From assembly GCA_963920635.1 (NCBI GenBank), contig OY987301.1:15046501-15110500 (forward strand): DNA of 64,000 nucleotides, read 5' to 3'. Positions 1-11,500 of the stretch are shown in pieces. The notes under the pieces are model-generated. The model was not told where the DNA came from. It was given only the letters and a program-made list of their open reading frames with translations, and ran no database searches. This DNA is from Pseudeuparius sepicola (lineage: Eukaryota > Arthropoda > Insecta > Coleoptera > Anthribidae). Numbering within the stretch: the stretch's first letter is position 1; each line of letters starts with the position of its first letter. Both the position numbers and the translations under genes were made by a program.

Positions 1-390
1 GGTTAGCACAAACAGAAATGAAATTTTGAAATCTGGAGCTATAATAACATTATTCAAAAGCCCCATTTTAGATTGTGGCTCTGCCAACAAGTGTATTATC
101 GGTTGCCTATTTATATTTCACTACGACCTTGATTATTCGAATAAAACGACTCTCATAAGCCACCGACAAGACAAATCCCGGCATTTAACCCACTGCCCAG
201 TCGACCGTCTCTCGCTGTTTCGTTGCATAACCCCCCGGCCCCCGATAAATACCGACCGACGGCCGCCGTGCGACCATTGCCAAGACCGCAGCGTCCCGCC
301 GCACGCGCCGTCGGCGGTGACGTCACGCCCGCGCCGCTCGTGACGTCGTCGTTCGCCGCCCCCGTGACGTCATCCCCATCATTGCCGTAG
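1..390 (+). other. Intron sequence upstream of the penultimate CFAP58 exon, with a CRE-like repeat
   Basis: No convincing coding sequence. The stretch ends in a polypyrimidine-poor but usable acceptor (AG at 389-390). Composition shifts from AT-rich (1-200) to GC-rich (200-390). Three TGACGTC-type CRE palindromes occur at 318, 341 and 365, spaced 23-24 bp, which suggests a short degenerate minisatellite. An open frame of about 105 codons at 26-343 has no recognisable domain and is probably chance. Confidence 0.5.
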
Positions 391-2068
391 GCGGCTGCTG
401 CAGCAGGCCGGCGAGGCGGTGGAGCGCGAGCGCCGGCTCAAGGAGGCGGAGAAGCTGTACCTGAACCTGCGCAAGGTGCTGTCGCGCCAGCCGACGCCCG
501 CCGTCCAGGAGGAGCTCAACAGGACGCAGAGGGCGCTCAAGTCGAGGGGGGATAAGATGAAGGTGAGTGGACGCCGTGGGCGGACTAGATAAACAAACAG
601 TAGGCTCGGCCACAGAATAGGGCTCGGCTCTATTCTTCGTCATAAGGGGGTCAAACGGGGTCAAGGACAAGTGCGCAATGCGCATGGATCCACGCATATT
701 TATGCATAAATTGAACTAATGCAGGTAGGAAGACAATACTTACAGTGCAACTTAAAATGAATGCTATAGACGGCTGCTTAGAGCCCAGCTCTAGTTTCGC
801 CCGTAAAAGTTGGACCACCCTGTATATACTTTGTTATTGAAGCACCCTATATCTTCTTTTCTAAGCATTTCCAGGCCATGTTAATGTTAATATGCAATTT
901 TCGTCTCATTTTTAAGAAACGCTTAATTTGCAAACAAATGTTAATTAATTTTAATTATATGAAGGACCCGGGATGACTATTTAGTTTATCAGTTATTAAC
1001 AACAGAATACCTGCCTAGGCATACTATCCAATGACGTCAGAACCTATAGACAGGTTTGTTTTGATAAACGCTGCTTGACGCCTAGAACTATAATCACAAT
1101 CTAAGCGCTCCATTAAATTATTCCGAAAATTTCGCGAGATTGTAAGAAATTGCCCCTTTTTGTCGAGCCGTAGCCAACTTATTTCGACTCTGAGCTCGGA
1201 GGCTGGCGTCGTTAGACCACCACCCGAGTCTTCAGGTGAGGTTACGAAGCTTTCGGCGCCCCAAACAAGAAAAAACATGCGATATCTAAGTGTGATTCTG
1301 GAGGAACTAGGAACTATAACCGGGAATCACCGGGTGTATAGTTGGTTGATGGTTGACTTTCTGTCTTTGTAGCATGTTTTTAAAGTAGTATGAATATATA
1401 TTTAATCTTGGAGTCCAAATAAAGGGCATTTTAACAATGGAGCACCACGCACCACGTCTGCAGGTTTTGACGTCATTGATCCCCTCCGAGCTAAAAAAAA
1501 GTGTAAACCCCCTAAATCCCCACAAAATTAGGTTTACGTCATTTTTGAGGCAAAAAATGAATAGAGCGTCTAAATTAACAGGGGTTTGTACATTTTCAGG
1601 AGACTTGATGCGTAAATGTAGGAAAGTTCAAAATAATCGATTTTTTCGGGCAACTTATTTAATAGGGGAGCCCAAGCGGGGATTTCGGGATTTACTAAAG
1701 CGCGGCAGATTAACAGGGGGATACCTTGTACCCGGTTAAGTACCTCCACCAAATATGAGCCCCATATACTTATATTCAGCAGCATTTACACATGGTTTTA
1801 TTCCCTTCCACAGTGCCTGGTCTCTGAACTGAACATGTCAGAGATGAAGTCCTCCGAGTTCAAGTCAGACTTGCAGCGCGTCACAGACGAGCTGAACGAC
1901 CTGAAACGGAAGTACCTCGCCGAACGGAAGGCCCACAGATCGCTGCGCATGTCGATGGAGTCCAGCAGGGATGTCGACGTCGGCATGGGACGCCTCTCGT
2001 CGTCCAGCGAAGTCCGATATACCGGGGGAGGATTCAGGATGTCAGTGCAGCAAATATCGACGAAATAA
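391..2068 (+). CDS. CFAP58: CFAP58 (CCDC147)-like cilia/flagella protein, last two exons (5' part outside window)
   Basis: Two exons are joined here. Exon A is 391-562 (acceptor AG at 389-390, donor GTGAGT at 563) and exon B is 1814-2068 (acceptor CAG at 1811-1813, stop TAA at 2066-2068). Exon A reads as a charged coiled coil containing LKEAEKLYLNLRKVLSRQP, close to the CFAP58 pattern of a kinase-free coiled coil ending in a VLxRQP motif. Exon B continues in phase with CLVSELNMSEMKSSEFKSDL, a heptad-rich helix, then an unstructured serine-rich tail containing YTGGGF, a C-terminal motif typical of CFAP58. Family members are coiled-coil axonemal proteins needed for sperm flagella and motile cilia. 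The 1.25-kb intron contains no recognised gene; at about 814-826 it carries an isolated CCACCCTGTATA, which resembles one end of a TIR element. The gene is truncated only by the window edge. Family assignment is from motif recall, without a search. Confidence 0.75.
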
Positions 2069-2670
2069 CCGTTCTTGTACACGATAAAAATAGTTTAGTC
2101 AAAACTACGGACATCACTGCGTGTAATTGTGGTGGCGTGGGGTGAAAACTTGGGCCATAATAGGTTGAATTAATATGTTGGTGGTATAAACCTAAAATTT
2201 TAAGATTGGTTAATTTTTTTTATTTTAGAGCAATGCGTACATCTTAATGCCTCAGAATAATGAAAAAACATATTAAATCCCCAACATAATTCAACGTAAT
2301 ATGTTGATTAAACCCCTTTTTACGACTTTGAACATTTAACTACAACGCATGCGTTACCTCTTCCCGTCAACACATAAATCTTTATCTCCTACATTCTTCT
2401 TACTGTTACTCTCTGTGGTTGTGGTTGTAGTGTGACCAACCTAACCTTTATATTTTGTGTTGTGGTGTGACTCGTGACGTGACGCCGCCGCCTCGATCTG
2501 TGCGCTTCGCCGGCGGTAATAAATTTACATGTTTGCGATGCACTGGCGACAAATCATCATCAAATAGTTGTTCGAACTGTGGCTTCGGTTAGTGCAAAAC
2601 CGGCGGAACGGTAAATTACAGTGGAAAAACGCAGTTTCGCGCGAAACCGTCCCTTCGGAGGTTAGTCGAA
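2069..2670 (+). promoter_or_regulatory. CFAP58 3' flank and CutC promoter/5'UTR region
   Basis: About 600 bp separate the CFAP58 stop from the CutC start. The segment at 2159-2190 (GTTGAATTAATATGTTGG) is nearly inverted at 2279-2315, a small eroded foldback. From about 2430 the sequence becomes promoter-like: ACCTTTATATTTTGTG at about 2441, then GC-rich TGACGTGACGCCGCCGCC around 2475, leading into a probable CutC 5'UTR. There is no obvious TATA box at a fixed distance. The transcription start cannot be placed from sequence alone. Confidence 0.4.
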
Positions 2671-3411
2671 ATGTCAAAGGTGCTCGAGGTTTGTGTTGAC
2701 AACCTGGAGTCGGCGATCGCTGCAATCAACGGTGGCGCCGACCGGCTCGAGTTGTGCTGCTCGCTCATAGAGGGCGGACTTACGGCGACTCCCGGTTTAT
2801 TGAACCAAATTCAACACATGAACACGAAAAAGGTGCCCGTTTACTGTCTTCTGCGCTGCAGACCTGGAAATTTCATTTACAAACCGGAGGAAATAGAAAT
2901 AATGAAAGAAGATGCCAAGATTTTGCGCAGAATGGGCGCCAACGGCTTCGTTTTCGGAGCATTGGCTGAAAACGGTGACGTCGATATGAAAGTTTGCCGC
3001 GAAATAATCAAAGCTTGCCATCCATTACCTGTCACATTCCACAGAGCTTTCGATCTCGTACGCAGGCCGACCATAGAGGTTGAAGTGATAATAGATCTAG
3101 GCTTCGAAAGGATATTGACAAGCGGCAAGCAGAAGACCGCTCAAATGGGCGTCAAATTAATTAAGAAATTGGCGGAGCAAGTTGGAAATAGGATAGTTCT
3201 GATGCCCGGAGGGGGCGTTAACAAAGATAATTTGAAATTCATTTTAGAGAACACTGACGCCAAAGAAATCCACGGTTCCTTCAAGAAGATCAAAGAAGAG
3301 ACTAAATCTGAGGAAGAAACTGAAGTTGTTATGGGAGAGAATGAGGGTCCTATTTACGTGACTGACGAAATGGCTGTTGCCGAGATCGTTCGAATTTTGA
3401 AGACTGTCTAA
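2671..3411 (+). CDS. CUTC: CutC copper homeostasis family protein
   Basis: A single-exon, 246-residue ORF matching the CutC family over its whole length. The N-terminus is LEVCVDNLESAIAAINGGAD, the typical CutC first strand and helix, followed by GADRLELC, an EGGLTATPGLL segment, a central NGFVFGALAENGDVD, then VTFHRAFD, GFERILTSG and VLMPGGG, all in the order expected for the TIM-barrel fold. CutC has been linked to cytosolic copper handling, with Cu(I) binding reported for the human protein; its biochemical role remains debated. The tail (about residues 205-230) is unusually rich in Glu and Lys compared with the compact end of other members. The start at MSKVLEVCVD places the barrel at residue 4, as in family members. 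Two overlapping AATAAA signals follow just after the stop. Length and motif order are complete, so the gene is probably functional. Confidence 0.95.
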   Translation: MSKVLEVCVDNLESAIAAINGGADRLELCCSLIEGGLTATPGLLNQIQHMNTKKVPVYCLLRCRPGNFIYKPEEIEIMKEDAKILRRMGANGFVFGALAENGDVDMKVCREIIKACHPLPVTFHRAFDLVRRPTIEVEVIIDLGFERILTSGKQKTAQMGVKLIKKLAEQVGNRIVLMPGGGVNKDNLKFILENTDAKEIHGSFKKIKEETKSEEETEVVMGENEGPIYVTDEMAVAEIVRILKTV

Positions 3412-3419
3412 ATGTATAA

Positions 3420-3429
3420 AATAAATAAA
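3420..3429 (+). terminator. Poly(A) signals for CutC
   Basis: Two overlapping AATAAA hexamers (3420-3425 and 3424-3429) lie 9-18 nt after the CutC stop, giving a very short predicted 3'UTR. Confidence 0.7.
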
Positions 3430-4564
3430 TGTCCCTAAATTTAGGTATTTTTCTGTGTGTTATTACATAGGTATTCCAAATGGGTATTTTAATAACTGTG
3501 TTTTAAAAATATCTGAATGTTCATTCTGTAAAACAGGAGATATACTTAATCTTAATATATGTTTAAAATTAACCGTTGTTCCAGAAAAATAAAATGTATA
3601 ATGAAACGATTTGAGACTTTCAATTTATTCAGAAATTCAAGAATATCAATAGACAGATAACTCATCCTACTTTGTACCTACTTACACAAGACGTAAGAAA
3701 TTTACGGGAATACTTAATAACATTTCACAAGTAAATGGAAGTAGGTAATAAACACATCCCCATTAATTTGTATATCCCCTTAATCCATATGTTATTTTAA
3801 CTTATGAAAAATTTGAATTAAATTTACGCAGTTGCAATGCCATACGTAAAAAACAGACTTTAGGAACTTCATTTAATTTTACCTAAAAATGATCAGCCAA
3901 CAAAGCTTTCTTTAATTACTAAATTTAAATTTCATTTTGCGAATTAGGTACTCCCTTTATTTTATAAATTCGGTACAAATGTAAACAAAACCATATGCGA
4001 AGGGCGCGATTCATAATGACCATCAATATCAATGATCGGTATATAGATCATTGATGACCATAATCTGAACGAAACCGTCGATGGAGGAACTCTAACTGAT
4101 TATTACTAATCTCTCTGTCAGAACTTATTCAACTTAGAAGGAACCCTAATTCAACTAACCTGTTCTGTGATAATTCTATCAAACCTAATCTTTATATTTT
4201 GTGTATTTAGGTTTAGGTGTTTTTTTCGTCGATGGTCCTCAATTAATGGTTTTTTTAAGAGGGTTTTGGTCTAACCACCTATATATTTTGTGGTTTTGAG
4301 AAGAAGTGAAGATTGAAAAAGAAAAACATTCAAAATTGATGTGTGGTTTCAAAACTCAACGTTTATATTTCTTCCTAAGGTAGGCAGGCAACATAAATTG
4401 GGTATTTAATTAGTATCGTTTAATGGCCCATCCATAAGTAATTTGCTTATTCTTTATTTGATCAAATTAAGGTAGGTACGGAATTATAGTACATTAGATT
4501 TTATGTCCTGGATTTATTTTTAAATCTGTCATTGTGAACTGTAAACATTATTCAGTCGAACAAG
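3430..4564 (+). promoter_or_regulatory. Intergenic region between CutC and C2orf42 with probable promoter
   Basis: AT-rich and without coding signal. A perfect hairpin TCAATGATC...GATCATTGA lies at about 4027-4052. Two copies of a motif also seen upstream of CutC follow: CTTTATATTTTGTG at about 4190 and CTATATATTTTGTGG at about 4280. This pattern suggests the C2orf42 promoter lies between about 4.0 and 4.5 kb (inference). Confidence 0.35.
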
Positions 4565-7500
4565 ATGACTTCGAAAAATCGCACGCTAGTATCCTCACCC
4601 TTGGCATACTCGAGTATAAACTACCCTCAAAAGTTACTCAGTGGTTTGGGGAAACCCACGAAAAGGGGGATAAGGAAATGTGTGAGATGCGGGGTTTACA
4701 ACGGCTCAAGGAGCACTATGTGTAAAAATAAGCAATGCAGAGTGTTTCTGAGAGATTCAGAAGGAAAGTCGAGCGTGGATTTGGATGCTGTAAAATTAAT
4801 CACTGGACCTTCGAAACAGGTGTATTCAGTACGGGTACTAGACATGGGACCAGATTACAGAGGGTTTATTCAACTACCATTATTACATAGTTATTCTGAA
4901 GAAGATTCTAGTGCCCTCTCGAAGGTGGCGCTATGTTTTGTCGATTCATGCCAACGATCTTTCGACGATTCGATACTGAAGTGCCACGAGGAAAAACAAA
5001 TTGAATCAAACACACTGTGTGCACATATCAATTCAGCACTGAGTAGTCGAGCAATAGCTGTGGCTGTAGAATTTAAAAATGATATAGTACAAACCTTAAA
5101 AATACCCAAAGAATTTAAACAAAAAATTGTAGCATTAGCGAATGAAAAAGAAGGTCCATTAGTGCAAAGGGTATCAAAATCTATTATGGCGGTCAAGTGC
5201 CAAGTGACTCCAAAGCATCCACTGGGTTATTTACATTTTACTTTTGTCAGGGCTAAGGGTAAAGACTATTACGATAGGTATTATTGCAGCTGTACAGAAT
5301 TTACAGGTAAGAAAAATTATATAAATAATATATTTATATTTTCTATACAATGTTGTTGCAGCATTTGAAAACAAAGCAAAAAGCGATGTTAGATTAAAAT
5401 GTATACATTATTATGCTTGTGTATGTGTGTTGGCTGGTAATCCAAAATATAGTCAGGAATTTAATTTTCTTGTTAATTGTAATACACCTACAAAAAGTAA
5501 GTATAATATCATGTTTACAATTATTAATGTACCTAAATAATTATGTGGCAAGCACATTATTTGAAATTAATAGAAGTACCTACTTACCTATCTAGTAAAA
5601 TCTAAGACAGCTAATTATGATGTACCCATATGAAAAGGAAAGCACATTATTTTTCTATAAGATGGGTTTGATATGGCAAGCACAAGATAAGAACTATAAT
5701 ACCTAGGTATTATGTTCTCCAAGAGTTTAACATATAGACCGGGAGATAGTGACAGATTTTTGGACGTGATTTTACTCAGTATGCCTTGCAAAGGGCATTA
5801 TGTGGCACATATTCTCACAATAATAAGGTATGAATCAGAGAGTCATCCTGGGTTCTTCATGTGAAAAACTGAGTTTTCAATTATTCGAAAAATATGCGTT
5901 TTGATATGATTTTATACAGGCTGTCATGTGTTTTATAATGAAGTTCAAAATAGAAAATTTCTCGGAAAACCATAGGCATACCGTTAGGGTGGGTCCAAAG
6001 GGCTATTATTGTCACGCGTGATCTTGTATTTTAATAATTAATTTTTCCACGTTTCTGAACAGGCTGCCAATGAGAAGTATGCAAGTTCTTATTATGAAAA
6101 TGCTGAAAAAAGGATGGCATACCTTTCGCGCATGTCCAAGTACTGTTTAAATTGAATGTTATTTAATATCATTTAAACGAGTTATTCGATGTAAAGTGTA
6201 CTTGGACATGCGCGAAAGGCATGCCATCCTTTTTTCAGCATTTTCATAATAAGAACTTGCATACTTCTCATTGGCAGCCTGTTCAGAAACGTGGAAAAAT
6301 TAATTATTAAAATACAGTACACCCTAACGGTATGCCTATGGTTTTCCGAGAAATTTTCTATTTTGAACTTCATTATAAAACACATGGCAGCCTGTATAAA
6401 GTCATATCAAAACGCATATTTTTCGAATAATTGAAAACTCAGTTTTTCACATGAAGAACCCAGGATGACTCTCTGATTCATACCTTATTATTGTGAGAAT
6501 ATGTGCCACATAATCCCTTTGCAAGAGGAAAGAATCATTGGAATCTAATTCATACACCATACAGATTTGTCTACTTTGACTGTAGTTTTATTTCTATTCA
6601 AATTTATTTTTATTTTTCTATTTTTTTTTTCTGTTGTCTAGAAGAAATATCCTTTATACAGTGTGTCCACACAAATTTATTTTAAATTTTTCGAAAAAAA
6701 GTCATTCTTGACAAAAAATAAAAAGTCTGCTTTTCCTTCAAATAAGATTGGCATGGAAAAAGTTAACACTAGGTACTTATACTGGGTGACCAGAAAATTA
6801 AAGAAACGTTAATTAGCATTAGAGTATTTAAACCTACCTCTATTTGTAGAGATAGTGAAAAATGTTATAAAGGCAATTTGTTCAGCGTGGTAAGTTACTT
6901 AAATGTACAAAATTTCAAAGCATTAGACCTACTTTTTTTTATTTTATTTTATTATCTTTTTTAATAAATGGTTTTCTGTAAACAGTAATAGTACGACAAA
7001 ACTGTATTAAGAAAACTTCCTCAGAATGTAAAACTGCGCATGATGACAAAATTTAACAATTATTCTAGGCCTACTTTTTATTTTGGAAAATATTGGAGAA
7101 AACTCAAAGGAGGCCCAGGATTGTCAAAAATTTTTTCATCATACAAAGTTTCCTACTCCGAGTAACTTTTATTTAAACAGATTTGTATTTCATATTGTTC
7201 TTGTAAATAAATGTAGGTATTGAATTTTTGAACTTTTCTCAAACTTCTAAAGAGTTTCAAAGGCTAAAGAGCCAATAAATCAATTAAAAAAATTCTAGAT
7301 GATGTCCGACTTCCGCCACATACGCTCATGAACAGAAGAAATAATGTGGAAAGGGACACTTCATCAAATAAAAGAAGAGTTAATGTTATTTATAACCACT
7401 TAATTGAAAAGTCGACTTTCCAGGTAGAATCTGAAGTATCTGCCAAAGTAAGCACTTGTAAACTTTGTATCTGTCAATGGGATTTATTACTTAGTGTCTT

Positions 7501-8456
7501 CAATATTTGTAGAAGTCAAAATCCAGTATTCAAAAACTAGTACCAGTAACCAAAAAGTGCCCTCTAAAAAGATGTCCAAAGATAATGCCAAAAATTCTTC
7601 CGGTAGAAATAAAAGTTCTAAATGAATCTGAAATTAGTAACCAACTGGGCACTCCTTGGTACTTTCTAGATTGGCTGACCTATGTTACTGAATCCATAAA
7701 CAATACTATGCAATTTGAAAATTGCGGATTGATAAACTCCTTGATATTTTGTATTCCTGAGGTATTTTTTTTATTTGAATTTCCGTGTGTTCTAATTTCG
7801 TTTCAACGTTTTGATCTTTAATTAACGCTAATTATTAACATGTGCCACAGTTGCTGTGCCATAACATTAACAAATAGGTATGTTAGTATATAACAGTCTA
7901 TTAGTCTAATATCAATGCTATTTAAGTTTTTATATGTTCTTACATATTTACATATATTTAATTTATCATTATGTAGGTACATACTTATTATTTTTTTAGG
8001 AATTTTATAAAAATTTAAAGCAGAGAATACCTGATGTCTATCAAGAGACACAAATAGCAGGGTTATCACAAAATTTTTATATTATGAATATCTTACATTT
8101 GAAAGAAATTTTCGATACTCCTAAGGTAAGTACTTACAAGGCAAAAGAAAACAACAATTAACAATTTTATTTACGTAAAAATTGTAATTAGGTATTTTTC
8201 TTAGATCAAATTGAAAATATCAAAAAAATTTGTCCACAATGAAGAAAAAGGGTATGTTGAATATAACGAAAACGAAGATAATAATGACAATTTCCAATCT
8301 ACGTTTATATTCTTCATAAATGTTGGTCAATCAACTGTAGATGAAAGCGATAATACCAACAATTCCTTTGTTATTGAGTGGATACCGAACATCACTTCTC
8401 TTACAAGGATTGGACAGCTGAAATTACAATACAAGTATGGCAAGAAAAGCACTTAA
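4565..8456 (+). CDS. C2orf42: C2orf42 homologue, six exons
   Basis: Hand-assembled exons: 4565-5306, 5362-5496, 7299-7447, 7513-7761, 8000-8125, 8205-8456. All junctions are GT-AG and the phases close to 550 codons plus stop; the human protein is about 574 aa. Exon 1 carries KRGIRKCVRCGVYNGSRS, a cysteine cluster (CxxC...CxxxxC) that looks zinc-binding, then VYSVRVLDMGPDYRGF and GPLVQRVSKSIMAVKC. Exon 2 supplies KCIHYYACVCVLAGNPKYSQ. Exon 4 holds YFLDWLTYVTESINNTMQFE, exon 5 YIMNILHLKEIFDTPK, and exon 6 FVIEWIPNITSLTRIGQL. These match vertebrate C2orf42 segments in order. The family is conserved but poorly characterised, so I assign no function. Intron 2 (1.8 kb) holds a foldback element and a degenerate MITE. 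The gene converges tail-to-tail on the next gene with 81 bp between stop codons, and no clear AATAAA is seen on this strand. Confidence 0.88.
5737..6525. mobile_element. Foldback (palindromic MITE-like) element, family FB-A, in C2orf42 intron 2
   Basis: The left arm (about 5737-6150) starts near TAGACCGGGAGATAGTGAC. Its reverse complement fills about 6190-6525, with a short centre around 6150-6190. The right arm stops at CTTTGCAAG and lacks the outer 50 bp, so the right end is truncated. A second, near-identical copy begins at about 63525, and a diverged outer fragment lies at about 40125-40190. No ORF with a transposase motif is present, so the element is non-autonomous. Confidence 0.8.
6657..7130. 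mobile_element. Degenerate mariner-type MITE fragment in C2orf42 intron 2
   Basis: Begins with TACAGTGTGTCCACACAAAT, the terminal motif of the CAGTGTGTCC group found elsewhere here (33525, 47965, 48644). It continues with a stretch close to the element at 47965 (AAAAAGTCATTCTTGA) and another close to the one at 33525 (AAGAAAACTT...CAGAATG, AGGCCTACTTT). No matching right end is visible. Confidence 0.5.
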
Positions 8457-8518
8457 ATTCAATTTCGTAACCACTGTTAAATCAGTAAAATACTTAATCT
8501 AAAAATCAGATCTTTCAT

Positions 8519-8524
8519 TTTATT
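8519..8524 (-). terminator. Poly(A) signal for the CRAL-TRIO gene
   Basis: AATAAA on the minus strand, 14 nt past the stop codon at 8538. It implies a very short 3'UTR and 3' ends that nearly touch or overlap those of the convergent C2orf42 gene. Confidence 0.5.
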
Positions 8525-8537
8525 ATTTTAAATATTC

Positions 8538-11500
8538 CTACTCAGCTCTATGTTGTTCGTCATCTTTGAACCAATCCTTGTAACTTATCAACTTCTCACA
8601 CCAATAATGACTCAAAGTTCTGACACTTTCCCCATTACCTCCATACTCCACCGGCAAAATATCTTTACTAATAATCTTCTCGATTCCGTCATGTCCACCG
8701 AAGTAAACATTGATTCGTTTCCTCAATTTTTCGGTCATGAAACTCTTGAAAATCCTCAAAGCAACATTGATGTAGACCGGCGCATTTATAAATTCGAGCT
8801 GCTTGGGCCTTACGTGGTAATTTTGGATTGCGAAAACCAATTTTTTAATGACGCCCGGGGCGATGAGCTGCCTGTAATGCGCGAAGGAAATGCCGCTCAT
8901 GTCGAAGATTGCCGTTACTCCGTAAATTGTCGCTAGTTCGTTTTCTAAAGCTGCTACGTCAAGAACCATTTTGCTGGCTTTGAGAACATCGTCTTGCTTG
9001 TGGCTTTTTGGATCGTGTACTGCCGTGCGAATGATTACTACCAACCTGTAATTGGTGAAGAAGAAGAGACATTACAGGAAAAAGTAAATTGTTAAAAGAA
9101 TACTATTTGTGGGAAATGATTAAAATAATGATATCCCCAAATGCGTCTCAGTTTACACTGGGCTGCACTACTTTTTTTGTTAAATTGTGTTGGTATATAG
9201 CAAAAATGTATTCGCAGAATGTTTAGTCTAAGGACAAAATTTATGTATCCGCTAAATCAATGGATGGCCTTCTTGCTCTACAGAGAAGAAAAATATCATT
9301 ATATTTTTCTTCGAATTATTGATATGTGAGCCCAAATTGCGGAGCATGAAATAACGTACCAACACCGCCAGTTAGTTAGTTCTATTGAAGCTTTTGTACT
9401 GAAAAGAGCAATATAAAGTTTACACAGAATTTTCTCGCGTTTTTAGTCTGATCCACCATACCTTTTAACAAAAGGTTATGGGCCCAGACATCGCGTCTGA
9501 CCGCGAGTTAGTGAATTAAAACTTTTGAAACAATAAAATTATTAAAGTTAATAATAATGGCAAATAGTGGAAGTGCGGTTAAGCGAAATCTAAGACTATT
9601 TGATGGAGAGAACTATTTTATGTGGAAATTCCGATTGCAAGAAATTATAGAGCAGGAAGGTGCTAGCAAAGTACTGACCGAAGATCCTCCAACACCAATC
9701 ACAGATGAGTGGACAAAATGGGAAAGATTTGCTAGAGGAACACTGATTGAATTTCTAGATGACTCAGTAATATCCCAAGTGCCACCAGGTCGTGCAACAG
9801 CTCGACAAATTTTGGAGAAATTCGACGGTCTATATGCTTGCAAGAAGATCTCGACACAGCTATGTCTCCAGGATAGATTGTTTAATTGTAAACTAAAACC
9901 AGGCACACCGCTAAAAAAGCATATGTCAGAAATTGATGAGTTGGTTCGTGATTTGGCTGCTTGCGGCATGGAGGTCAACGAAATAACTAAAGTGTGGTAC
10001 ACACTAAACTCATTACCAATGAGTTATGCACCAGTGAAAGCTGCAATTAAAACAATGAGCGACGATAGGATTACCTTAGCATTTGTAAAGGGAATGCTGC
10101 TAGAACATGAGGAATACCTATTAAGAGAAGGTACAGACACTAGCATGAAAGCCCTTCATTTCCGTACTATAAGTTCCAACGAAAGTGTCAAAAAGAAAAT
10201 GAAGTTTACTTCGAAAAATAAGCCTGCATTCAAAAAACATAAACAAGTACAAAAATGTTTTCATTGTGGGCGAAAAAATCACTTGAAACGTGATTGCTAT
10301 TTTTATAAACAAAGCTTGCAATATCAAAAGCAACCCAAAAAGGCTGATAATCAAGCAAGTGCGTCAACTGCCACCAATAGCGAATCTTTTGCTTTTATGT
10401 TAAACAATGAAGACGAATCTGAACTACAATATCGTTTCATCTTAGATTCAGGTGCAACGGAACACATCATAAATGACTTAAGTCTTTATAGCCAATACAA
10501 ACAGTTGACGGAACCTACACGAATAACAGTAGCGAAGAAAGGAACGACGATCGAAGCAACACACGTCGGGAAAATAGAAGTCAACACTACTTTGGGCTAC
10601 GAGGGAGAATTGAACAATGTTCTTTATAGCGAGAGTATACCGGCCAACCTCATTTCAGTACGGCGTATCCAGGAAGCTGGGATGTCCGTAGTATTCCTGG
10701 AAACTGGCGAAGTAGAAGTCAGGAGAGGAGGCACGGCAATAATAAAAGGTAAGCGCATAAATAATTTATATATTATTGAATTATTAGTACAAAATGCGCA
10801 CAGTACAGTACGGGCCGCGAGCCACGTAGCTGAGACCAATATTGACAAAAACAAATTATGGCATGAGCGTTTAGGCCATATAAATAAAGAAAAATTTACT
10901 ACATTAAAAGTAAACGAATTAGTTTTTGATAATACCTGTTTAAAAGACATAATCCCTATTGATTCACTATGTGAAGCTTGTATAAACGGAAAACAAGCGC
11001 GTCTTCCTTTCGCCAAGGTAAAAGATAAGGAATATATTCAAAGACCATTATTTGTTGTGCATTCGGACGTGTGTGGGCCGATTACACCATCAACAATAGA
11101 TGAAAAGAATTATTTTGTTAATTTCATCGATGATTATACACATTATACAGTAACTTATCTTATGACAAATAAGTCGGAAGTATTCACCTGTTTTAAAGAT
11201 TATGTTGCAAAAGGTGAAGCTCTCTTTAATTTGAAATTAGTTCATTTGTATTGCGATAATGGTCGAGAATATTTATCGGGCGAAATGAAAGAGTTTTGTA
11301 AACAAAACGGCATAACATATCATCTTACAGTGCCGTACACTCCGCAACAAAACGGTTTAGCGGAACGCATGAATCGAACTTTAACTGAGAAAGCACGTGC
11401 GATGATACACAGTGCGGGTTTAAACAAATGTTTTTGGGGGGAAGCAATTTTAACTGCTACCTATTTGGTAAATAGGTCACCAACAAAAGCCATAAAATTA

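Noticed and set aside
26..343. 105-codon plus-strand frame at the left edge
   Set aside because: No domain, arginine- and proline-rich only because of local GC, and it overlaps CFAP58 intron sequence.
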